DNA of 6,481 nucleotides from Deltaproteobacteria bacterium (GTDB lineage Bacteria; Myxococcota_A; UBA9160; PR03), in assembly GCA_018262315.1 (NCBI GenBank), contig JAGSPS010000189.1:1-6481 (forward strand). Reading direction: 5' to 3'. The notes under the pieces were generated by a model. It saw only the letters and a list, made by a program, of their open reading frames with translations, did not search any database and had not been told where the DNA came from. A program made the position numbers and the translations under genes. Positions 1 through 5,224 of this stretch are shown piece after piece; the first letter of the stretch is position 1; each line of letters opens with the position of its first letter.

Positions 1-156
1 GATCGAGACGAGCAGCGGCTTGTCTTCGTCGCGCGCCTTCGCGAGCGCCGCGTCGCCCCACGGATGCCAGTCCACCGGGTTGTGCATGTGCTGGCGGAGG
101 TAGGCGCTCGTTTCGGCGGCGAGGCGATTGGTCGGACGATCACTCGGGTCGTGCAT
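1..156 (-). CDS. DUF255 thioredoxin-like protein (YyaL/SSP411 family), N-terminal fragment
   Basis: Partial gene: the first 52 codons lie in the window and the rest runs off the left edge. Read on the minus strand from the ATG at 156, the protein shows NRLAAETSAYL at residues 10-20, then QH-x-HNPVDW (22-30) and a nearby PWG. This is the N-terminal signature of the DUF255 / SSP411 (spermatogenesis-associated protein 20) family, a thioredoxin-like fold followed in full-length members by an alpha/alpha-barrel domain. The family's CxxC-type site would lie just beyond the edge, so it cannot be checked. The start is well fixed: an in-frame stop lies at 207-205 and no other ATG, GTG or TTG occurs in between. 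No Shine-Dalgarno is visible. The family's function is poorly defined; a redox or fold-related role is only presumed. Family assignment is firm despite the short fragment. Confidence 0.85.
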   Translation of the reverse strand, partial: MHDPSDRPTNRLAAETSAYLRQHMHNPVDWHPWGDAALAKARDEDKPLLVSI

Positions 157-335
157 CGCGCGAAGGTAGCGGCGGGGCGACGGAGGGGGGTGCCGACGCG
201 ACCGTCACGCAGCAGCCGCCAGGTCTCGCGCAGCCCGACGAACGTCCCCGGCACGGGACGGTCGGCCCAGAAACCTCCTCTAGCCCCGGAGCCGAACCGC
301 CGATACACGCCGACGGGTCTCTCCCGGAGCATTGG
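157..335. other. Divergent intergenic spacer
   Basis: This 179-bp spacer separates the minus-strand DUF255 gene from the plus-strand c-di-GMP gene, so promoters for both should lie here. I see no convincing -35/-10 pair on either strand. The only compact symmetry is a small 6-bp inverted repeat (CGTCCC at 243-248 and GGGACG at 255-260, 6-base loop), which could be an operator half-site pair or chance. Apparent open frames through the spacer on both strands are Arg- and Pro-rich shadows. Confidence 0.6.
326..329 (+). promoter_or_regulatory. Ribosome binding site of the c-di-GMP gene
   Basis: GGAG lies 6 bases before the ATG at 336. It supports that start over the overlapping +1/+2 frame that opens at 332. 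Confidence 0.6.
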
Positions 336-2459
336 ATGGCCACGCCTGCCTCGGAGCCGCAAACCGCAGCGCTGATTCTGGTCGTCGACGACGACCGCAT
401 GATGCGCACGCTGCTGCGCGACACGCTGGAAGAGCAGGGCTTCGCGGTCGCCGAGGTGTCGAACGGGATCGAGGCGCTGGCCGCCTTCGAGCGCTTGCGC
501 CCGAGCCTGCTCGTGCTCGACCTGCACATGCCCGAGCCAGACGGTTTCTCGGTCTGCCGCTCCATCCGCGCGCGCCACCCGAGCGATCCGACACCCATTC
601 TCGTGGTGACCGCCGACGCCGATCCCGCTTCGCTCGACCGCGCCTATGTCGCCGGCGCCACGGACTTCGTCGCGAAGCCGCTGCACGCCGCCTTGCTGGC
701 GCACCGCATCCGCTATCTGCTGCGCGGCTCGCGGGCGCTCATCGAGCTGGCGCAGAGCCAGCGCTCGCTGTCGCGCGCGCAGCACATTGCGCGGCTCGGA
801 AGCTGGGAGTGGAACCCGTACACCGGGGAGTTGCGGTGGTCGGGCGAGGCGCTCCGCATCCTCGGCATCGACCCGAGCGAGGTCGGAAGCTGGGATCGCT
901 TCTTTTCCACCGTGCACCCGGCCGACCGCGATCGCGTGCGCGCCGAGATGCGCGAAGGGATGCGCGGCCAGCACAGCTTCCGCATCCAGCACCGCATCGT
1001 GCTCCCGGACGGGTCGGTGCGTCACGTCGATGCGCAGGGCGAAGTGGCGGCCGACGGCCCCGAAGACGGCGCGTGGATTTCGGGCACGCTCCAGGACGTC
1101 ACCGAACAGGCGCACGCCCAGGCCCGCATCCGCTACCTCGCCAGCTACGACAGTCTCACCGGACTCGCGAACCGCCGTCTGTTTCGCGACCAGCTCGAGC
1201 GCGCGATCGGCGCGGCAAAGACGCGCGGTCACATGGTCGGCGTGCTGTTCATGGACCTCGACCGCTTCAAGCGCATCAACGACACGCTCGGCCATGGCTC
1301 CGGAGACGCGCTGTTGCAAGTCGTCGCGGAGCGGCTGCGCGCCCACGTGCGCGGCAGCGACGTGGTCGGCCGCGCCGACATCGACGAGCTGGCGCCGGCG
1401 ATCTCGCGGCTCGGAGGCGACGAGTTCACCATCCTGCTCTCGAAGCTGGAGCAGCCCGAGGACGCGGGCGACGTCGCACGCCGCATCCTGCGCGCGATCC
1501 CCGAGCCGGTTGCGCTCGAAGGCCAGAGTGTCTCGCTTTCGGCGAGCATCGGCATCGCGGTCTATCCGGTGGACGGCGAGGACGTCGAGACGCTCGTCAA
1601 GCACGCCGATGCTGCGATGTACGCCGCCAAGGAGCTGGGGCGCGACAACTTCCAGTTCTTCTCGCAAGAGATCAACGCGTTGGCGCTGCGCAAGCTGGCG
1701 CTCGAGAGCCGCCTGCGGAATGCGATCGAGCGCGACGAGATGCGGCTGCACTATCAGCCGCGCCTCGATCTCCAGACCGGCCAGGTCTGCGGCGTCGAAG
1801 CGCTGCTGCGCTGGAGCCACCCGGACCTCGGCGTGGTGTCGCCACGCGAATTCATTCCGCTCGCGGAAGAAGCGGGCCTGATCACACCGATCGGCGAGTG
1901 GGTGCTGCGCACGGCGTGTGTGCAGGCGCGCGCCTGGCACGAGCAGGGGCTTGGCCCGATCGCGATCTCGGTCAACGTATCGCCGCGCCAGTTCGCCGAG
2001 AACGACCTGCGCGACGTCGTCGGCCGCGTGCTGCGCGAAACCGGCGCCCCGCCCGGCCTGATCGAACTCGAGTTGACCGAGCGCCTGCTGCTCCAGGACA
2101 ACGAAGAGACCGCCGTGGTGCTGCGCGACCTGCGGGCAATGGGCGTCACGATCTCGCTCGACGACTTCGGCGCCGGCTACTCGTCGCTTTCCTACCTCGC
2201 GCGCTTCCCGCTCGACACGCTCAAGATGGACCACTGCTTCGTGCGCGACGTCGACCACGACCCCGCTGCCGCCGGCGTCGCCAAGGCGGTGATCGCGATC
2301 GGGCACAGCCTCGGCGCGCGCGTGGTCGCCGAAGGCGTCGATACCTTCGAGCAGGAGCGCTTCCTGCGCGATCACGGCTGCGACGAGCTGCAGGGCTTCC
2401 TGCTCGCCGGCGCCTTGCCCGCCGACGAGGTCGTGCGATTCTTCGCGCCGCGGAGCTGA
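336..2459 (+). CDS. Response regulator with REC-PAS-GGDEF-EAL domains (c-di-GMP synthesis and breakdown)
   Basis: A 707-residue cytoplasmic protein with no membrane segment. REC (about 12-130) has the acidic cluster D18-D20, phospho-acceptor D62 in LDLHMP, T92 and K114, so it should be phosphorylatable. A short helical linker (about 131-151) leads to a PAS_3-type domain (about 152-257). The GGDEF domain (about 265-440) keeps D307, N315, D324 and GGDEF at 360-364. The EAL domain (about 455-705) keeps EALLRW at 488-493, N547, E579 in ELTE, D609-D610 in DDFG, K630, E666 and Q686, the metal-binding and catalytic set of active phosphodiesterases. Both activities are therefore plausible, with REC and PAS likely setting the balance. 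The GGDEF motif is preceded by a 12-residue insertion that displaces the RGSD inhibitory site (339-342). No sensor kinase is adjacent, so its partner is unknown. The start is supported by an upstream GGAG. Family and domain calls are secure; net activity is inference. Confidence 0.97.
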   Translation: MATPASEPQTAALILVVDDDRMMRTLLRDTLEEQGFAVAEVSNGIEALAAFERLRPSLLVLDLHMPEPDGFSVCRSIRARHPSDPTPILVVTADADPASLDRAYVAGATDFVAKPLHAALLAHRIRYLLRGSRALIELAQSQRSLSRAQHIARLGSWEWNPYTGELRWSGEALRILGIDPSEVGSWDRFFSTVHPADRDRVRAEMREGMRGQHSFRIQHRIVLPDGSVRHVDAQGEVAADGPEDGAWISGTLQDVTEQAHAQARIRYLASYDSLTGLANRRLFRDQLERAIGAAKTRGHMVGVLFMDLDRFKRINDTLGHGSGDALLQVVAERLRAHVRGSDVVGRADIDELAPAISRLGGDEFTILLSKLEQPEDAGDVARRILRAIPEPVALEGQSVSLSASIGIAVYPVDGEDVETLVKHADAAMYAAKELGRDNFQFFSQEINALALRKLALESRLRNAIERDEMRLHYQPRLDLQTGQVCGVEALLRWSHPDLGVVSPREFIPLAEEAGLITPIGEWVLRTACVQARAWHEQGLGPIAISVNVSPRQFAENDLRDVVGRVLRETGAPPGLIELELTERLLLQDNEETAVVLRDLRAMGVTISLDDFGAGYSSLSYLARFPLDTLKMDHCFVRDVDHDPAAAGVAKAVIAIGHSLGARVVAEGVDTFEQERFLRDHGCDELQGFLLAGALPADEVVRFFAPRS

Positions 2460-2461
2460 CG

Positions 2462-2496
2462 CCGCGGGCAACGCGATACGCGCGACCCGCCCGCGG
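2462..2496 (+). terminator. GC-rich hairpin after the c-di-GMP gene (candidate terminator or 3'-end stabiliser)
   Basis: CCGCGGGC (2462-2469) and GCCCGCGG (2489-2496) form a perfect 8-bp stem beginning 3 bases after the stop codon. Its loop contains a further CGCG-ATA-CGCG mini-hairpin. No T-tract follows, so a classic intrinsic terminator is not supported. It may instead protect the mRNA end, help Rho-dependent termination, or be a by-product of high GC. It is the main structure in the 69-bp gap before the SDR gene. Confidence 0.35.
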
Positions 2497-2528
2497 AGTC
2501 GGCTCGCTTTCCGGAATCGGGGCCTGGC

Positions 2529-3317
2529 GTGACGAAGCGCTTCGAGGGACGCGTCGTGCTGATCACCGGGGCCGCGTCGGGGATCGGCGCGGCGGCTGCG
2601 CGTCGCTTCGCGAGCGAAGGGGCGCGCGTCTGGCTGGGCGATCTCAATGAAGACGCCGGCCGCGCGCTGGAACGCGAACTGGGCGGCGTTGCGCACTTCT
2701 TCCCGCTCGACGTCCGCGAGATCGCGCAGGTGGATGCCTGCACGCAGGCCTGTGTCGATCACTTCGGGCGCCTCGACGTGCTCTTCAACAACGCCGGCAT
2801 CGGCTCCTACGGCGCGGCGCCGGACCTCGATCCCAAGACGTGGCGCGACGTGCTGGCCGTCGACCTCGACGCGGTGTTCTTCGGTTGTCGCGCCGCGATT
2901 CCGCAGCTGCGCCGCAACGGCGGCGGCGTGATCGTCAACACCGCTTCGATTTCGGGTCTCTTCGGTGACTACGGTCTGCTCGCCTACAACGCCGCGAAGG
3001 GAGCGGTCGTCAACCTCACGCGTGCACTCGCCATCGATCACGCGCGCGAAGGCATCCGCGCGAACGCGGTGTGCCCGGGTCCGATCGACACGCCGCTCGT
3101 CAAGGTCCTGAAGGAACATCCGGCCGTGAGCCGGGAATACGCCCGGAACATCCCGATGGGCCGCCTCGGGCGCGCGGACGAGGTTGCGGCCGCCGTCGCC
3201 TTCCTCGCCTCCGACGACGCCTCGTACATCACCGGCGCCACGCTCGTCATCGACGGCGGCCTCACCGCCGCCACGGGCCAGGCGAACTTCACTCGCGCCT
3301 TCAGCGGCGGCGACTGA
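2529..3317 (+). CDS. Short-chain dehydrogenase/reductase (classical SDR)
   Basis: A 262-residue classical SDR, close to the usual 250. The nucleotide-binding motif is TGAASGIG (13-20). An Asp at the end of beta-2 (D38, LGDLN) predicts NAD(H) rather than NADP(H) preference. D61 in LDV and NNAG (87-90) are in place. The catalytic Ser-Tyr-Lys are S140, Y153 and K157 (YNAAK). The fourth tetrad position, usually Asn, is Asp (D112, in AVDLDAVF). The C-terminal half has the PGPIDTP (183-189) and ITGATLVIDGG landmarks. It probably oxidises a secondary alcohol or reduces a ketone; hydroxysteroid, hydroxyacyl-CoA and 3-oxoacyl-ACP substrates are all possible. The start is a GTG, the only start giving normal spacing to the Rossmann motif, with a weak GGGG (2519-2522) as ribosome site. 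It follows the c-di-GMP gene by 69 bp and converges on the SnoaL-like gene. Family certain, substrate unknown. Confidence 0.94.
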   Translation: MTKRFEGRVVLITGAASGIGAAAARRFASEGARVWLGDLNEDAGRALERELGGVAHFFPLDVREIAQVDACTQACVDHFGRLDVLFNNAGIGSYGAAPDLDPKTWRDVLAVDLDAVFFGCRAAIPQLRRNGGGVIVNTASISGLFGDYGLLAYNAAKGAVVNLTRALAIDHAREGIRANAVCPGPIDTPLVKVLKEHPAVSREYARNIPMGRLGRADEVAAAVAFLASDDASYITGATLVIDGGLTAATGQANFTRAFSGGD

Positions 3318-3384
3318 GAGGAGCGGCGGCCGCTCCACGCGCGCACGCGGAGCTGCCAGCGGCGTCGCAGCGCTCGGCTCTCAG
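3314..3384. terminator. Candidate bidirectional terminator between convergent genes
   Basis: The gap holds a tight hairpin, GGAGCGG (3320-3326), loop CGG, CCGCTCC (3330-3336). A wider inverted repeat encloses it: CTGAGAG (3314-3320) contains the SDR stop codon and CTCTCAG (3378-3384) contains the stop of the opposing gene. GAGC (3321-3324) and GCTC (3372-3375) could extend the outer stem after a 2-base bulge. The two structures share bases and would be alternatives. No T-tract is present on either side, so termination is inferred from position and symmetry only. Confidence 0.4.
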
Positions 3385-3860
3385 AGGTGCTGCATCTTCA
3401 CCCGCTCGCGCGCGGCGAGCCTGCCACCTGCCTGGATCCACGCCTGGATCACCTCGGAGGCTTCCTTCGGGTTGTAGACGTCTTCTTCGCAGCTCCAGAG
3501 CCCGTCGCCCGCGTAGTCGAGCTTCGTCCAGGTCGGGAACTGGAAGGGCGGGCCGTTCGGATCGGTCGGGTGGGGCAGGCGGTTCTGGCACTGGAAGACG
3601 ACGAAGCCCTGCTCGGGGTCGTGGACGACCCAGTCGTTCGGGAAGGTCATCGTCGGGAAGGGTGCCATCACGCCGACGATCCAATCGGCGATCGCCTGGC
3701 GCCCGTGGAACTCGCCGTAGGCGTGTTCGACGTAGCGGGCGTTCTCGGTGAAGAGCGCCGCCCAACGCCGCCAGTCGCCCGTCGCGATGGCGCGCTCTCG
3801 CACGTCGCAGTAGTGGGCGAAGGCCAGCTCGAGTTCGGCGCTGGTCACACCGGTCGCCAT
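3381..3860 (-). CDS. SnoaL-like / NTF2-family small protein
   Basis: A 159-residue protein resembling the SnoaL-like branch of the NTF2 superfamily: an N-terminal helical stretch, then WRRWAALFTENARYVEHAYGEFHG (residues 30-53, seen as W-x2-W-x2-LFTE-x-A-x-Y-x-EH-x-YG-x-FHG), then the QAIADWI helix and beta-rich remainder. The fold is a cone-shaped alpha+beta barrel that in relatives serves as isomerase, cyclase, hydratase or dehydratase, or as a non-catalytic subunit. E45 and H46, and D59, are candidate pocket residues. I chose the ATG at 3860 because a strong GGAGGGGAG ends 5 bases before it; in-frame ATGs at 3965 and 3905 would add a Gly/Pro/Arg-rich tail with no family resemblance. It is divergent from the dehydrogenase operon and convergent with the SDR. 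A role on an acyl-CoA or steroid-like substrate is a guess from context. Confidence 0.85.
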   Translation of the reverse strand: MATGVTSAELELAFAHYCDVRERAIATGDWRRWAALFTENARYVEHAYGEFHGRQAIADWIVGVMAPFPTMTFPNDWVVHDPEQGFVVFQCQNRLPHPTDPNGPPFQFPTWTKLDYAGDGLWSCEEDVYNPKEASEVIQAWIQAGGRLAARERVKMQHL

Positions 3861-3865
3861 CTTCG

Positions 3866-3874
3866 CTCCCCTCC
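3866..3874 (-). promoter_or_regulatory. Strong ribosome binding site fixing the SnoaL-like start
   Basis: On the minus strand this reads GGAGGGGAG, 5 bases before the ATG at 3860. It decides the start against the upstream in-frame ATGs at 3905 and 3965, which lack comparable sites. Confidence 0.75.
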
Positions 3875-4005
3875 GTCGTGGCCCTGGTGCGGCCAGTGGA
3901 CCCATGATGCGACGGAGCGAGTCGCCCTCGCCACCCGGACCGCGGGATTCGGTCGCCGGGCCCATGACGGTCGTCAGGCGGGAGCCGCGCGCGGAAAGCC
4001 GTGGC

Positions 4006-4011
4006 TATACT
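4006..4011 (+). promoter_or_regulatory. Probable -10 element of the dehydrogenase operon
   Basis: TATACT matches the sigma-70 -10 consensus at five of six bases and stands out in a very GC-rich region. It would place the transcription start near 4018. No good -35 is found at 16-18 bp upstream, so the promoter may need an activator or tolerate a weak -35. The 5' leader would be about 32 bases. Confidence 0.5.
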
Positions 4012-4020
4012 GCGCGCGCC

Positions 4021-4036
4021 TTGACTCCCGAGTCAA
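4021..4036. promoter_or_regulatory. Perfect palindromic operator candidate
   Basis: TTGACTCCCGAGTCAA has 7-bp arms (TTGACTC and GAGTCAA) around a 2-base centre. It begins about 3 bases after the predicted transcription start and ends 1 base before the AGGAG ribosome site of the first dehydrogenase gene. Size, symmetry and place suit a dimeric repressor such as a TetR-family protein, which commonly control acyl-CoA catabolic operons. TTGACT also resembles a -35 box, but a partner -10 would fall inside the coding sequence. No second copy is seen in the window. The regulator is not identified. Confidence 0.6.
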
Positions 4037-4037
4037 C

Positions 4038-4042
4038 AGGAG
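4038..4042 (+). promoter_or_regulatory. Ribosome binding site of the first dehydrogenase gene
   Basis: AGGAG sits 7 bases before the ATG at 4050. It fixes the start there although the frame stays open far upstream (to 3387), antisense to the SnoaL-like gene. Confidence 0.75.
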
Positions 4043-4049
4043 CCCTCCC

Positions 4050-5183
4050 ATGAATCTGGAATTCTCCGAGGACCAGAAGTTCGTTCAGCAGAGCGCGCGC
4101 GACTTCCTGGCGAAGAACGCGGGCCTCGACGTCTGCCGCAAGGTGCTCGAGACGCCCGTTGCGAGTTCCGACCCGGCTCTCTGGAAGGGCGTCGCAGAGA
4201 TGGGTTGGCTGGGCGCGGCGATCCCCGAGGAGCATGGCGGCGCCGGCCTCGGCTATCTCGAGCTGGTGCTGATCGCCGAGGAGATCGGTCGCGCGCTCGC
4301 GCCGATCCCGTTCTCGGGCTCGGTGTACCTGGCGACCGAGGCGATCCTGCTCAGCGGCAGCGAGGAGCAGAAGAAGCGCTGGCTGCCGCGCCTCGCGTCG
4401 GGCGAAGTGATCGGAACCTTCGCCTGCGCGGAAGGCGCAGGCGAGTCCGACGTCGCGTCGCTCGCGACGCGCTTCGCCGCCGGCAAGCTGAACGGCACCA
4501 AGGTTCCCGTACTCGACGCCGCCGACGCCGGATTCGCGGTGGTGGTCGCGCAGGGTGCGCGCGGCCCCGTGCTCGCGCTGGTCGACCTCGCGGCGAAGGG
4601 CGTGCGGCGCAGCCGCGTCGGGTCGTTCGACCCGAGTCGTTCGATCGCCAAGCTCGCGTTCCAGGACGCGCCGGCCGAGCTGCTCGGCTCCGAAGCGGGC
4701 GCCGCCGCGCGGATCGAGACGCTGCTCGACCGTGCCGCCGTGATGATGGGCTTCGAGCAGATCGGCGGCGCCACGCGCGCCTTCGAGATCACGCGCGAGT
4801 TCACGCTCGGACGCTACGCATTCGGGCGTCCCATCGCGTCGTTCCAGGCCGTGAAGCACCGCCTCGCCGAGCTCTACGCGAAGATCGAGATCGCGCGCAG
4901 CAACGGCTACTACGCGGCGTGGGCGCTCTCGACGGGCAGCGACGAGCTGTCGCTCGCCGCGTGCTGCTTCCGCGCCGCAGCGAGCGATGCCTTCGAGCTG
5001 GCGGCGGAGGAGATGATCCAGCTCCACGGCGGCGTCGGCTTCACCTGGGAGTACGACTGCCATCTCTTCTACCGCCGCGCCAAGTGGCTGTCCGCCGCGC
5101 TCGGCACTCCCAGCGAATGGCGCGAGAAGCTGATCCAGCGGCTCGAAGCGAAGGGCAGCGCCGCGATCGCCGACGGCGAGTAG
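4050..5183 (+). CDS. Acyl-CoA dehydrogenase family protein, probable non-catalytic partner subunit
   Basis: A 377-residue acyl-CoA dehydrogenase with the N-terminal helical domain (about 1-115), middle beta domain (about 120-210) and C-terminal helical domain (about 220-370). MGWLGAAIPEEHGGAG (51-66) is typical of the family. In the middle domain the usual TEPGAGSD is altered to AEGAGESD (127-134), and the motif after LNGTK (148-152) is VPVLDA instead of the flavin-contacting FIT/WIT type. The C-terminal flavin motifs RYAFGRPIASFQ (255-266) and QLHGGVGFTWEYD (324-336) are kept. A catalytic Glu is missing at both known positions: the MCAD-type site aligns with L351 (ALGT replaces YEGT) and the IVD-type site with D227. 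It would form a flavin-binding half of a heteromeric enzyme with the next gene, 41 bp downstream, in the style of mycobacterial ChsE pairs. Alignments are by eye; the family is certain, the partner role inferred. Confidence 0.93.
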   Translation: MNLEFSEDQKFVQQSARDFLAKNAGLDVCRKVLETPVASSDPALWKGVAEMGWLGAAIPEEHGGAGLGYLELVLIAEEIGRALAPIPFSGSVYLATEAILLSGSEEQKKRWLPRLASGEVIGTFACAEGAGESDVASLATRFAAGKLNGTKVPVLDAADAGFAVVVAQGARGPVLALVDLAAKGVRRSRVGSFDPSRSIAKLAFQDAPAELLGSEAGAAARIETLLDRAAVMMGFEQIGGATRAFEITREFTLGRYAFGRPIASFQAVKHRLAELYAKIEIARSNGYYAAWALSTGSDELSLAACCFRAAASDAFELAAEEMIQLHGGVGFTWEYDCHLFYRRAKWLSAALGTPSEWREKLIQRLEAKGSAAIADGE

Positions 5184-5212
5184 CCGCCTGATTCCTCCTC
5201 CCCGCATCACAC

Positions 5213-5218
5213 GAGGAA
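5213..5218 (+). promoter_or_regulatory. Ribosome binding site of the second dehydrogenase gene, with upstream complement
   Basis: GAGGAA lies 6 bases before the ATG at 5225. A perfect complement, TTCCTC, sits at 5192-5197 in the same 41-bp gap and could pair with it across a 15-base loop, possibly lowering initiation unless ribosomes from the first gene open the structure. Confidence 0.6.
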
Positions 5219-5224
5219 CCCGTC

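Larger units (their letters stand above)
3861..4049. other. Divergent regulatory spacer between the SnoaL-like gene and the dehydrogenase operon
   Basis: This 189-bp spacer must serve both directions. The rightward promoter side is clear (-10, palindrome, ribosome site). On the minus strand only the strong ribosome site is obvious; the best -10-like hexamer (CATCAT, around 3902-3907) has no matching -35. CCCATGA occurs twice (3901 and 3961 areas), giving two in-frame ATGs on the minus strand that I do not take as starts. Confidence 0.5.

Noticed and set aside
243..260. CGTCCC-6-GGGACG inverted repeat as an operator
   Set aside because: Only 6-bp GC-rich arms with no promoter elements nearby; such repeats are common by chance in this sequence.
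64..598. Short open frames on both strands across the left spacer and REC region (64-375 plus, 140-598 minus, 280-594 minus)
   Set aside because: Ser/Arg/Pro-rich shadows that conflict with the DUF255 start at 156 and the REC domain; no ribosome sites or motifs.
332..2650. 772-codon open frame overlapping the c-di-GMP gene in another frame
   Set aside because: It is extremely Arg- and Ala-rich with no domain signature and overlaps a gene with complete REC, PAS, GGDEF and EAL motifs; long open shadow frames are expected at this GC content.
3861..3965. Longer N-terminus for the SnoaL-like protein from the ATG at 3965 or 3905
   Set aside because: The added 35 residues are Gly/Pro/Arg-rich, lack a ribosome site and do not resemble the family; GGAGGGGAG points to the ATG at 3860.
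4021..4026. TTGACT read as a -35 promoter box
   Set aside because: A matching -10 would lie around 4044-4049 and transcription would start inside the coding sequence; the palindromic context makes an operator half-site more likely.
3387..4049. 221-codon N-terminal extension of the first dehydrogenase
   Set aside because: The frame is open but runs antisense through the SnoaL-like gene, and the ATG at 4050 has an AGGAG site and gives the standard MNLEFSEDQ-type family start.
4005..5210. 401-codon antisense open frame opposite the first dehydrogenase gene
   Set aside because: Composition is low-complexity (Arg, Ala, Leu, Glu), it mirrors the codon bias of the sense gene and shows no recognisable motif.
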